From Tricholomella constricta (Eukaryota; Basidiomycota; Agaricomycetes; Agaricales; Lyophyllaceae), in NCBI GenBank assembly GCA_013368375.1, contig JAACJP010000074.1, forward strand, positions 1 through 59,410: a stretch of 59,410 bases of DNA, written 5' to 3'. The first letter of the stretch is position 1. Each line of letters opens with the position of its first letter. Under the pieces are notes generated by a model that was given only the letters and a program-made list of their open reading frames with translations, was not told where the DNA came from and made no database searches. Positions 35,033-47,100 of the stretch are shown piece by piece. Both the position numbers and the translations under genes were made by a program.

Positions 35033-38000
35033 ATGCCTATCCCACCCAAGGTATACACTTGGCTTTGTGGTTTATTCGCAAGTTCGTCATTTCTTTCTTC
35101 TCTTTCATCCTTCTTAAAGCGTCTCGCGCGTAGGTTTGGGGAGCATCATCTTTGGATATGACTTGGGCGTTATCGCTGGGGTGCTACCAGCGCCAGATTT
35201 TATCGTATGTTGTTTCCTTCTCTTCTCTGTCGGCCTTCAAACGTGATGCTGAAGCGTGAATAAGCGGGTGATGGGAGCACGATACGAGAATCCGAATTTA
35301 GTGGGTCTTATTGCGAGTATATTCGGTGAGTGGTCGTGGTGGTCCCTACTTTACGCCTATCCTTAGATATCGCTCCAGTCCTAGGATGGTGAGTGACGTT
35401 CCCTGATCTGTAGGGTTCACTGAGATGCAACTACATTTCCAAGCTTTTTCGGAATGTTTCCCGTCGCGTATTGTGCAGATAGGTTCGGGAGGCGCATCAC
35501 CATCCAGCTTGGGGCTGCTATATACATGTACATGCAATTTGAATAGCCACCCCAGGCTTATCTCACATAAAGTGTCACAGCCTAGGAGGTGCCCTGCAGA
35601 CTGGAGCCCGCAACATGGACATGATGCTATCGGGACGCTTCTTCGCTGGTAATCGTATAAAGCTTTCTAGTCGACGAGAACATTGTATTGACGTGAATGC
35701 AAAGGCTTTGGCGTTGGAATCATGTCGGATCTGGCTCCCTTGTATCAGGTGCATGCAGTCAATTCTCGTTTCCGCTTTGTTGGACCTGACTTCGACTTAG
35801 GCTGAGATCGCTCATCCGAGTATTCGAGGGAGGCTTACAACTCTCCAACAAGTAAACTCCCATATCGCCTGCATCAGAATATTTACTTTCTGACTCCTTT
35901 GAACAGTTTATGCTCGGAATAGGAGGTATGCAACGTGATACTTGTACTGGCACCTCGCTGATGTTTGGTGTCAGCATTTATTGCATCCTGGGTCGTACGT
36001 ACATGGTGTATTGTGATGATTGAGTACTAACGTATATCTAGACATATGGCACTTCTGCAGGCCTTAAAGGCTCAGAAGCGGAGTGGAGGATTCCTTTGGG
36101 CCTCCAGGTGATCAGACCACATAGCGGGCACGGTCCTGTCTAATCTTTAAAGCCAGATTCTCCCTGCATTACCTCTTATTTCGTTTATGCTCCTCTTGCC
36201 TGAATCGTACGCCGCCGTTTCGTCAATGCCAAACTCAAAATGACATTGTTTCAAGGCCTCGCTGGCTTGCAGAGAAGGGCAGAATGGACGAAGGTGCGCT
36301 ATTCTTCGTCTCCTCGTTACAACCATAGTTGACGATGGGGGATCATTTCCAGCGCGGCAAACCCTTGCACGACTTCACGCCAATGCAGACGAGAATGATC
36401 AATTCGTCAATGCCCAAATCGAAGACATGAAAGCAGATATCGCCAAAAGCAAAGACATCGGAGAATCAAGGTTGATACCGGCGTCCTTTAACTTTTCTAC
36501 TCGCTGATATGAGATACGTTTAGCTGGTCCGAGCTCTTCACCGTCCCCAGTAATCTCCGGCGCCTTAGTCTCGGGTCTGTGCCCCTTCAGCTTTCATTGT
36601 TACACATGACTTAAAGAAATGAAATAGTTACATCCTCCAGTTTTCTGTGCAAATGACAGGCGAGTTTTGAATCTCGAGTCGCAACCCCGAGTCTGACGCA
36701 TTGAGCACAGGTGTCAGCGCCATTCAATACTATTCAACCACGGTGAGTAGGCTTATTTGGACGCCAGAGATTCCCGTGAGGCATGAGTTGATCTGCGGGA
36801 TTCCAAGATTTTCACAACAGTAGGGTCGTTCATAATCCTGCGCTTGATATTAGTTCACTGTTTTGCCTGCTTAGATGGGTTTCACCTCGACTCGAATCCT
36901 TCTCTTTCAATCTATCAACAGTATCATTGCTCTGATTGGAGAAGCATGCTGCGTTATATGGATCGATCACACAGGCAGAAGGCGGCCTCTCATTATAGGG
37001 AACATCGCTTCTGGTCTCTCTTTCGTTGTCGGTGCAATTTTGATGGCACGGTATCCCGGGACGGTCAATAAGTAAGCCAAGGCTGCAGATGATATGTGCA
37101 TTTCAGCGCGCTGACGCCGGTATCTGTAGTGATGCTGTAGGTGAACTTATATCGACACCTTGTGACCGAAGTAACCTATTTTCTATGGTCTGCCTTTTGA
37201 ATAGGCGCATTACGTGAGTCTTTTATGTGAGATTTCCAATTAGTTTCTAATGGCTTTGTGGCAAACAGATCTTCATCAGTATGTTTGCAATTTTGCCATG
37301 AAGGCTCCACTGACAGTGTACCTCGTTACCTTTCAAAGTAACGTGGGTTGAGCAACGAGACATCCTTCATCCTGACCAGATCTAAACATTTGAATAGGAC
37401 CTGGGTATTCAACTTCTTCTTCAGCGCTTGCATAGGACCTTTGTCCTGGGCCTATCCGGCAGAAATTTTCTCCACAAGGACACGAGCGAAGAGTACCGCG
37501 ATTACGAGTTCTTCGTCTTGGATCTCAAATTTGTTGGTGTCATATACTGCGCCCGAGCTCTGAAACTCATCAGGGAACAGTTTCATCGCCCAGGTTACGC
37601 CCATAGCTTTCGGGGCAATTGGCTGGAAGTAAGTCCAAATGTCTGAATGGGTAAGTCAGGCCGTTAACGATGCCCGCAGGTACTGTAAGCCGTGTGAGAG
37701 GTTTTGAGAATGGGTTACTAACAATCAGCGTAAGACCTTGTGTTTGCGATTTGTGGGCATACAAAGTGAGCACGCCACGTCTTCCCAATGAATCGAGATC
37801 TGACCTATCATAAGCGCCCTATTTATCTGGGCCTTCTTCCCTGTAGGTTCGCACATCACCTTCAATTTCAGGCTCTGACACACACACACACTATAGGAGA
37901 CTACTGGCCGCCGGCTTGAAGGTAAGCATTTGGATGCGCTATTCATAATTAGGTGCAGGACTTATGACTTGAACAGAAATGGACGCCCTCTTTGAAAACT

Positions 38001-38210
38001 CTCCATTGTTCGTTCCCCGATCGTTGTTCGCAAAGGTCAACGACCGTCGCGCGGCTGAACGCGAACTTCGGCAAGGTACGTCGTTGGAAATAGATGTCAG
38101 GGACGATACTAACGGGCATCAAAGGTACCTTCGTGCCCGGTAACCTCACCGAGGACGTTGCCAAAGAACAGCTTGATGACGCGGAAAAACTGACGACGAA
38201 GCATGACTAG
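35033..38210 (+). CDS. MFS sugar transporter (hexose/pentose family)
   Basis: About 30 very short exons give a sugar porter of the plasma membrane. The start 'MPIPPKVYTWLCGLFAS' runs into 'GSIIFGYDLGVIAGVLP'. Then come the loop motif 'ADRFGRRITIQLGAAIY', 'GRFFAGFGVGIMSDLAPLYQ' with 'AEIAHPSIRGRLTTLQQ', the signature 'LLPESPRWLAEKGRMDEA', 'QFSVQMTGVSAIQYYSTT', 'WIDHTGRRRPL', 'PAEIFSTRTRAKSTA' and 'FFPETTGRRLEEMDALFEN'. The end is 'SLFAKVNDRRAAERELRQGTF'. One donor is GC instead of GT (after 'QMTG', near 36660). At about 37557 the expected donor after 'SYTAPE' reads CT, while the acceptor before 'VTPIAFGAIGWK' is intact. The gene is otherwise complete. Next to an intracellular arabinofuranosidase, import of arabino-oligosaccharides or arabinose is the natural guess; the substrate is not proven by sequence. 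Confidence 0.85.
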
Positions 38211-39060
38211 ATCATGGCAAATTCGAAGTTTTACCTTGTGAATTGGCACCTGGAGCAGCTGTTCAGCAGCCTTTCAGTCCATATTCTACACTCAGTCTCG
38301 ACCCAGTTTCTCCGCATGTTTCTTGGATTGCACCGCATTACAAATAGTTCAATAAAGATTCGCATCTCCATCCAGGACCCCCCTATATGCAGATCGATGT
38401 TTGATCCAAAATCGCCAATTTTGGGAGTTTTTGTCGCACGAATTTTCGGCGTATTCGTCGCATAAAGATCAGGACACCCCTTTTTCGGCTATTTCCGTCA
38501 GCACAACCGATCCGACCTCTTTTGGGCCCACTTTTCGTCGCATCCTCATTGAAACCTCCGAATTCGCACATTTCATAGCATTAACTCGAAATAAGGAAGT
38601 AGTACATATTGCAATTGAATGTATTTTGGACGGTGGGAAAAAAGAGAGTCCGGTATCAACAAATATCAGCTTCCCAATGCGGAATAATAAAATTGATGAT
38701 GGATGCCTTTTGGCTCAGAAGAGCTCAGACCACATCGCAAGGGACTCTTGGCTGCCTTGAATAGGCTTGAATGGGTTTAGAGTTTCTTCGAAATGGTGGA
38801 CATCTAGTGAATGCTACAGTATACGACCACCACCATCCCCCAAAAAAATCGTCGCATAGGATCTGACCTCCCCCCCAACTCGGCCAAATCGTCGCATAAA
38901 AAATCAAACCTCCGCCCAAAAAGTTCGAGATCCGTCGCATAATAATCCGACATTGGGGCCCAAAAGGGGTCAAATTCGTCGCATAAAGATCAAACCTCTT
39001 ATAGGGTATAGGGGGGTCCTCTCCATCCTGATGCCCTGGTTACCATGATTCAGTCTGCAC
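38211..39060. repeat. Intergenic with recurring 'tcgtcgcataa' motif
   Basis: The string 'cgtcgcataa', often followed by 'agatca' and 'acctc' or 'acacccc', recurs at about 38455, 38893 and 38979, with variants at 38435 ('gtcgcacga'), 38853 ('cgtcgcatagg') and 38933 ('cgtcgcataata'). It is separated by purine/pyrimidine-skewed stretches such as 'cccccaa' and 'ggggcccaaaagggg'. No protein-coding signal. It lies directly downstream of the transporter and upstream of the F-box-like gene. Confidence 0.6.
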
Positions 39061-39139
39061 CGATTGCACCCTCAAGTTCTTCAACCTTTTGACCCATTTA
39101 GTCCACCTATCTTCAAGAGGGCCTGGACGTATGCGCCGC

Positions 39140-40356
39140 GTGGTGGTATATTATCGCAGCTGATGCGTCTCTTTGCTACCGTTCAATACATCCCGCCAAC
39201 CTCGTTGCGAGTCCCACTGCATTCACACCGACTGCTCCTAATGAGCTCTGGCGATTAATATTCCGCCTTGCGACGGTTTCACCGAATTCATCCCGCTTGT
39301 ACGACGCCGAGTACTACCCGTTTCGCGATTCGACGTGGTATGACAACCAGGCTCCCGACGATACCCTCCTAGTCAATAGTTTCTGTGTGCAGGCAATGGA
39401 GGAGGTTGGGTATTGAATTTCTCTATGAGAACATGCAGGCATGTGCTCTCGCCAAACTATTTAATAACAAGAGCGAGGACGAATGTCGGAACATTGGTAG
39501 ACTCGTCCGGCGACTAGAATTGCCGTCGCTTCCCCTTCCCAAATACATCACCTTCGCGGATATATTGAAGTTCTGCCCCCGCGTCATCGGCCTCGTCCAG
39601 CTACGTTGGTCGGGCAGAACCAATCAGAACCATGCTTTTTGGGGAGATCTCGCCCTTCCGTGCTCCCGCTCGCAGCTGGCAGCACTCCTTCCCATGTTAC
39701 AGCGTATCGACTGGTGCACCTCTGGGAACGAGCCGGTCTACGAAAGTCACTGCGCCATTCTTTCCGGACTATTGCACGTCGCTCCGAAGCTTCGGTATCT
39801 TTCTATGCGGTCCAATATCGATCCTTTTCCCGGTCTATCGTACATCACCCTTCCGTCACTCATAACTTTGCGAATCGAGGGAAAATTGGGAATGTATGGG
39901 CTGAGCACGCCCAACCTCACGCATTTCATCGTTGACCACGTCCAGGTCGTCTCAGACGACTGTTTGTTAAGACGGGTACCCAAGCTGCGAACACTCCAGT
40001 TGTGCGGGCTCAACGACGGCTATCAATTCGACGTATTTCGCCTGTCGCCTCAATTGACTGAGTTTTGCTGCTCCGTTCATCGCGAGACAACCATCGTACT
40101 CGGATGCCTCCATTCTGGAGTGCGAACCATACGACTTTATTGCGCTCGCGATCCAGACCGGCGAACTGTGGCAGGCTTCGAGAAAAAGTCGATCTTGCTC
40201 TACAACAGCACGTCATGTCCAGCGCTCGAGAGGATAGTTCTTCATGGAGAAGGCTCGGATACGTTCAAGCAACGCTCAGAATTTCGATTATTTCGGCTTC
40301 GAATTCTTGACCGTGGATGTAGGATGGAATACCCTGGCGGCGAAAGGCTCGCATAG
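39140..40356 (+). pseudogene. F-box/LRR-like protein gene with a frameshift
   Basis: An N-terminal frame reads 'TAPNELWRLIFRLATVSPNS' (F-box-like LPxELxxxI) and 'DSTWYDNQAPDDTLLVNSF', then stops at about 39414. The continuation 'VCRQWRRLGIEFLYENMQ' is in another frame from about 39385 and runs 323 codons to 40356. It contains leucine-rich stretches ('LRYLSMRSNIDPFP', 'LRTLQLCGLNDG', 'VRTIRLYC', 'LERIVLHGEGSD'). The overlap of the two frames with no room for an intron (14 bp from GT to AG) points to a one-base change or a sequencing error. F-box proteins of this type are numerous in Agaricomycetes and link targets to SCF ubiquitin ligases. The first exon is not resolved. Confidence 0.6.
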
Positions 40357-42179
40357 CCGCGGCTGAGCCTCTTTCGTTCTCGTAAACATTGTGCCACACT
40401 GGAGGCAAACTTTGATATTTTCAGTCAAAAGATCAAAAAAGAATGCTGTAAATATTCCAAGAAAGTTTAAAGCTTTAGTTTATTTTTTTGAGAGAAAATA
40501 ATGAACAATTATTGAATGGGGGCATAGAATAAGGATTAGACATTGTTGGCGACAATGCGAAACAGAAACCATGCCACAAGTGATTGCATAACATTTTGAT
40601 CCCTTTCATGACATGTTTTGAATCATTTGAACAAACATATGGAATAAAGGTTTTGATCAATTTTTAAACCTTTCTGTCCACAAGATCATAGGGAGATTGT
40701 TCATTGGCTATTCGACATTTTTTTGGTATCCTTTAGGACATTCTCTCGATATTGTTTCCGTATAGAGGTCAAAAATGTAAAAACAAAATTGAAAGCCAGG
40801 GTTAAATATTGTTTCGATATTTTCCTCTATTCCTTTTGAACATTGTCACGAAAAAGGGTTTGAAAAGATCGAAGCTCAGGTGTCACACTTTTTCCATGAC
40901 AATGAGAGTCGAAATATCGAGAAAGAATCGTTTGCCCGATCATCATCATTTTTACCAAAAATATTGAAGCAGAATTCAAAACAAATTGTTTGCTTATACA
41001 TCGATATGTTGACTGGAAATATCGAAATGATACCCAAACATAATCGATTCCACATCCAGTTACAGCACGTGCCCGTAAGCGCCGACACGATGAGACCGTC
41101 CAGCGGCGGCAACAGTAACAGAGGCTATAGATACAGTATATACCATGACGGCGTCCTCGAGCGGCGGCGGTGCGGGAGCGCTAACGACGGGGGGCGGCGT
41201 TAGGTCGACATTCATTGGTTTTTGTTCAGCGCTACGTCCACTGTGTCTAGATTTATCATGAGAAGGACGGAAAAAAAATGAACTGGAACACACCAGGTAT
41301 GTACATGTCAGATGGCAGTATAGTAACGTCTGTACATTATGGAGAGCAATCTACGTGATAGATAAGTCGCGGATCGTGAGGGTTGTGCCGGGGAAACGAG
41401 AAGTTTACCTGCTCAGCCATAATATCAGTGATCTCTCCGCTGTCAGTCTTCCTGTGAAGAGTCAGTCTGCTCTTGCTGCGCAGCTAGGCATCTGCGTTCA
41501 GGACGATGGTGCCGATCCGCCATGAAAAACGACATCGCAGTCCGACAGGTACAGCCTTGGGCGGCTGCTTGTCCTCCCCTTCCGGAATTGCGAGCGTCTC
41601 TACGACCGCGAGTCCCAGCCCTATCGAATCGCAGAGGAGAATTTTTCTATGGGCTGTCAAGCTGCGGCGGAAGCGTGAACATACTGAATTGAGCAGTCAC
41701 CGCAAAAAGGGGTGTAGAATCAAAGGAGTCGCTGGCCGCGGAAACGCAAACTATCTACTTGAGTAGTTAGATGATATCCCGAATAGTCAGCACTTTTTAC
41801 TCAATCTTCTCAGCCATCACCCTTTTTTGAGCCGTTACCATAAAATAAGGCTCGCTCTGTCATAACCAGAATGCGGGGGAGAGATCAAAAAATGATATGA
41901 ACATTATAACATGAGAGTTTAGTTAGTGAGAGGCTCGGAAATCCGAACCTCCGTACAAAGGTTGTCGTTAAAAGAGGGACCCGAACCCATTGCGGGCAGA
42001 GCTTGAGGGGATCGCTTGCCTCTGAACAATTTACCAGATATGGCCATGTGTCGACGCATTGCCTAATTCGGCGACGCCTTCATGAACGTGCATCTCAAGT
42101 TGCAGCGCACCGCTGAGCTTGACCTCTAGATAGAAGAGTTACTTCCAGTCTCTATGGATGGACGAATGAATAAATCACC
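40357..42179. other. AT-rich intergenic DNA, no supported gene
   Basis: From about 40420 to 41050 the base composition is clearly more AT-rich than the rest, with recurrent 'tcgatat(t)' and 'aatatcg' strings ('ctcgatattgtttc', 'ttcgatattttcc', 'gaaatatcgag', 'ggaaatatcgaaatg'). Codon-like structure is absent. From 41060 to 42180 composition returns to normal with no recognisable gene. Confidence 0.5.
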
Positions 42180-43520
42180 CGCAGCGGATCCTTCTTCATC
42201 GTCATCCTCCTCGTCCTCGCCGGCATGACCGAATGTGGCGTCTGAAAAACTGAACGCCTTGCGCCGGATTTCACATGATAAGTAAGACACGTCATGTCCC
42301 AAATTGACCTTCCAGTCGTTCTCCGACTGCTTGGGCGTGATGAGGAGCTCGTCCGCGCGTGTGCGCTACATCATCGTCAGCCTAGACGGGACCACACAAC
42401 AACTCGATGATACACACCTTGACCGCCTCCTCCCCAAGCGGCTTGCAGCACCACTGCGGCTTGAGCACAGGCTCGATGGGGTCGATTTACTATAAGCATA
42501 TCACATCATCAGCCCATCCAACTACGCCGCACCTGGACACACACCTGCAAATCGGGATCTGCATTGGATTATCCTTGGTCTCGACATACCACCCTCCCTT
42601 CTTCAATGTCTTCACCACCTCCACTCTAGCATGGAACCTCTTCCACTTCCAGGGCCCCGTATTCGCATTGAACGTCCAAGGTGTTCACAACCTCCAGGTT
42701 GTGCCTGACGCCGACCTCGTAGTCGTTCGGGTCGTGCGCGGGCGTGATCTTGACCGCGCCCGCTCCATGTCGACGGCGACGGCGTCCTTGAGGATCGGGA
42801 GGCGGTGCTCGAGAGAGGGGTAGACTGTCGGATACGATGCGATGCAGTGAGTGGGCACGTACGCGTAGTAAGAGACAACACGTATCGTGTACCTAGGATC
42901 GTCGGGGTGCACAGCAATGGCAGCATCACCGAGCATTGTTTCTGGACGGATGGCAGCGACCACGATGCGCTCATCTGCGCCGTCATCGCGTCAGCACCAC
43001 GGGCACATGTAACTGAAACCAGATCCACGTACCCGAACCCTCAATGACATACGCAAAACTGGTAATTACTCCAAACTCAAACTTTTCCTTGGGATCGTAG
43101 CCGGGCACGGGGAGGAAGGTCCTGTCGGTGAGCTCCTTCTGCTCGACCTGTGCAGGGGGGCATTAGAGTTAGAGTTAGGCTGCCCATGGCGGAGGGCACG
43201 AACCTCGAGGTTGGAGAGGGTGGTATTGAGCTTGACATACCAGTTGACGAGGCGAATGGCGCGGTAGATGATGCCGTCCTCGTGTAGTTTGCAAAAGGTT
43301 TCAGTGACGGCGCGGGAGAGGTTCTGTAATGGATGGATGGATAATGGTGTGTAATCAGTCGCCGAAAAAGGAAGAAGGTGAGACAATCGACGCGGTCTTG
43401 CCAGAAGTTTTATACAAGCGCTTCCCGACGACGCTCTGGGTGGATATACCGGCGTGGCACCAGCGCACGAGAGAATCAGGGACAGCGACGGTCAAGCCAT
43501 ATCCGAAGTGAAGGCCGCCA
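42180..43520 (-). pseudogene. Valyl-tRNA synthetase fragment A, fused to Spt5-like fragment
   Basis: The minus strand reads, in ValRS order: '[18 protein letters not shown]' (the HIGH-type signature) with '[20 protein letters not shown]'; '[21 protein letters not shown]' and '[17 protein letters not shown]'; '[19 protein letters not shown]'; '[20 protein letters not shown]'; '[17 protein letters not shown]'; 'VETKDNPMQIPIC'; 'RTRADELLITPKQSENDW'. Much of the core between 'SGK' and 'LSRAV' and everything after 'ENDW' (including a KMSKS loop) is missing, and in-frame stops occur, so it is not functional. Below 42310 the sequence switches to DNA that matches intron 2/exon 3 of the Spt5-like gene ('cggcgaggacgagg...gatgaagaag', compare 58630-58660). 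Confidence 0.75.
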
Positions 43521-43858
43521 GTAACGTTGGGCGGGGCGACTAGATAACAAAGGTACCGCGAGGCTGGTTATTCCTGGTGGGAAAGTACTTTTGGGTGCTC
43601 TCGGGGATTACCATTTATGGAAAGGGGTCGACGCCTTTCCTATCCTGGCGGTATGATACGGAATCAACGAAATGTTTTTCGGCCCGCCAGACCGAGCGGC
43701 GTGATGTCAATGGGAGCAATCGTCGGTCAGATTTTATGGCCAGATCGTCGCGGTATGGGTGTTTTGTTAGGCGAGCCAGAATGTAGGATGAGTAGATAAC
43801 ACCACCTTTGAAGCAAGAATGGCCGCCGGCTACCATCCCATCGCCATCGAGGCCGCGA
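43389..43858. repeat. Long inverted repeat, arm A (ValRS/Spt5-like mosaic)
   Basis: About 470 bp that recurs in inverted orientation at 52731-53199. The plus-strand frame 43577-43786 and the minus-strand frame 52802-53011 translate to the same 69 residues, so the arms are nearly identical. The arm joins an inverted ValRS N-terminal piece ('MAAGYHPIAIEAA', plus strand), a piece related to the Spt5-like 'LRLTKYPYRGDLAF' segment ('LARLTKHPYRDDLAI', minus strand) and the ValRS '[10 protein letters not shown]' piece (minus strand). Confidence 0.88.
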
Positions 43859-44128
43859 AGAAGGTGAGACAATCTCAACGCCGAAGTGACCCTTATTAGG
43901 GAAGGTGTCGACACATTGCCTTATTGGTCGGGCTCGTGATCAATTCACATGGCAGCGAGACGGAAAAGGATTGGGCGGTGGTAATCCTGCCGTCCTTGGG
44001 CCGTCATGGGAGGTGATAGAACATGAACCCAATGAGTCACAGTTCATTAGGTCTCCGGACCCCATATTAGACAGCCATATTGATGCTATTTATCCTCTCG
44101 ATTATCCGGAACAATTTACATGGGTAGA

Positions 44129-47100
44129 CTATAGATTTAAGTGGGATGGCCCGAACATTTCCTCAAGGACAGGATGGTTATACGATAAGGGCAAAGTCCT
44201 TCCATTCACCACGTCTTGATATTGCCTCCTGACCCTAGGGATCAAATTATTTAACGATACGAAAATTAATTTAGAAGTATTGACAAACCTCATTATGTTG
44301 TTCGAAAACGTTAGCTCAACGGGTGGCTGAATATCCAGTCCTTCAAGCGTTCGTTGGCCTTGGCCAGCGAGCCACGCCGCATCATAAAAGTTTCGCGGGA
44401 GGCCAGGAACAGCATCAGTGTAGATGTGGTCGGGGCGGGTGGCGACTACTCGAGCGTGAGGGAACCTACCAGGATCAGGACGATTGGCGCCGTTGAACCG
44501 TTTGCGCAGATGGAGTTTGTCAAACGTGCGGAGCCAATCATCGACTTCAGGACTGCGCCAGCACATCTTCGTGACGACGTAACGACGATTGCCTTGAGAA
44601 TCATAATCCGTTTCGTCCCCGCTCATAGCCTGTGCTGTCAGCCGTGCCCAGGTACCAATATGGCAAGCAAGGGAAGGATCTCCCTGGAACGTCAGGAATG
44701 TTTCCCGGCGGCGCCGGAAAAGCTGACAGAGGAATGAGTTGATACTCGTTGGCACTTGCGACAGCACTCACCCCGCGCCTCCGACCAAACCGTACTTCTA
44801 ATGTCTCACGATCTTCATCGTCTTGAGTGCGTGGCGTTATAGTCCTCTTGTACGTGTTCTTCAGTTGAATCAGATGGGTCTTGAAGGCGTCTTCTAGAGT
44901 GCGTTTATCGGTACATGCGTACTCCCCAAGACTGACGAAACCTTCCGCGAAGACTTCCGCTGCGCGTAAGTTCCAAGATGAGTTACGCTTCCCATTTAGG
45001 TCCAGAAGGAAGCTCTGAAGCGAAGGTCCATGTGCGTCATTCATTGTCCGTTCAAATTTGAGCACGTCGTCCGGTGTAGCGGAAGTGATCGGTGAATGCT
45101 TGCGTCTCCGCTTCATGAGCAAGAGGGCATATTCGCGTACGTTGCTCTATCAGACATTGAGTGACATGATCGAGATTAAATTAAGAGGACTTACCTGGAG
45201 CTCGATTGTTTCGGCTGACCGATGGTTAATGGTTGGGCCAAGAGACGAGGAACGACGTCGCCCAGATTTTTTCGCTTTTGAGCAACTCGGCGAGGATGTG
45301 CATGGTGGTTCCCGCTTCTTGATGGCGCGGAGAACGACTGCTACATCATGTTTTGAAGCAGGGATTTCATGAGGCTGATGCCAATAGTTAGATACACCGC
45401 TCATAGGACTGGGGAGGCACGTACATTCTTACTGGCAAAATAGTTGGTATAGAATCCATCCTGCTTAACAGTCAGAGAATTCATATATATAAAAAACGAT
45501 ACGCACTATTACAGGATCATCAAAGATGACAGAGCTCTTCCTTCCTAGCCATCCATGAGAGTCGAATTCCTCTGTATCGCCATCAAAACCACCATCCGTG
45601 TCTTCATCAATATCCATGTTGTCCGAGGAAGGTTCAGCAGCATTTCGTCTGTAGCGAGCAACACGGGGCGCATCGACTATGTCGGACCAGGCAAACGGAT
45701 TGCCACCCGTATCTGCGCTGAGGTGAGGGGAAATTTGCCTTGGACCTTGCCGCGAGATGTCAGATAATCTGAGGCATAAAAAGGAGGGCAGTAGTTCTTA
45801 CCGGCCCCTTTCGGCTCGTCATCATCGTCGCTGTCCGAACTATCATCGTCACCTCCAAAATTGTAAAACCCTCCCTCTGACGTGTCTTGGCGCGCCTTCC
45901 ATTGATACTCCTCCATAAGTTGGTCATCATCACTACCACTGGAGCTCTCCTCCATGTCATAGTCATCGTCGAGCGGCACCATTGTATGTGATCGCAGAGG
46001 AATAATAGCAGCTGTGATCAACCCTTTCGGCTTGTCATCATCGTCGTCCGTCGTAAGATCATCGACATCTCCGAAATCGAAAATCTCTCCCTCTGACGTG
46101 TCTTCGCGTGCCTTCCATTTAGCCTTGCACGCTCGCGTGAATCTCGTGTGATCTTCCTCCATGACTTGGTCATCATCACCACTATCAGTGTCATAGTCAC
46201 CATCTTTGTTGGAGCCTGAGTTTTCGTTTGTGGCTCTAGATAGAGACACTTGAGCAGGCATCGGCAGCTCAGAGCCTTCGTTATTAGCAGTGCCGAAGTC
46301 GTTGGGAGCCTGGAACGACGCAGAAGGGGAGCAGGATGATGCGTCATGAATCCTCGTGTTCGTATGGAATGGGCTGGTGGCACAGGTGAAGGATGTGTCA
46401 AGGGGTCGCATTGTAGAGTCCGCCTCGTTCACGTTTGGAAGCTCAGCAGAGGCCGATCGCTCAGGGGCAAAGGAAAACGACGCGTCGCGGAAGAGCTTTG
46501 CTACGCTGGGCATCTTCGTTTCAGATGCAAAGCAGAATGAAGTTTCTCGAAATATCGCAGTCGGCGTCTCTGTGCGATTGTTTGAACGTCTTTGGGGGGG
46601 GATCGCTCGCCGGGGTGATGGGTGTGGGTGGTGTTCTCATTCTCGAATCCTCTTCGCTTGCATTCGCGGGATCGACAGACGCCTCGGTTGACCCAACGCC
46701 AAAGCAAAACGATTCGTCGCGGATTACCTTGGCCAGCTTTTCTGTGTCATCACTGGGCACGTTCGTGGGGACGGAGGATGTGGGCATGGAGGCTTCGGGG
46801 ATGGTTTGGGAGGCGGGTGCGCTACCTGGCATAGTGGTCCGAGAGCCAGGATCATCGTCTGCGACAGTCGGCTGGGACCTGTGGACGTCACCTGGGGCGC
46901 CTGCCTGACACATCCGCACCTCGCCAGAGGCGGCGGCTTGAGGTATCAAAGCACACGGGGAGATGATTCCTGTGTCAGCGCTAACTTGGAACAAGGACGC
47001 GGTGCTTTGGGTGCTGGTTTGGGAGCCAGGAATATTCTCTGCGACAATCGGTTGGCACATGGGAACGTCACCTGTGACGGTGGTCAATTGCATGGGTGCG

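Noticed and set aside
41960..42060. tRNA-like segment on the minus strand (ggttcgggtcc)
   Set aside because: No acceptor-stem pairing or recognisable anticodon arm at the right distance.
43905..44219. Plus-strand 104-codon frame ('WEVIEHEPNESQF...')
   Set aside because: Composition is protein-like, but it overlaps the end of the acidic gene on the other strand, has no recognised family and no splice context; not enough to call.
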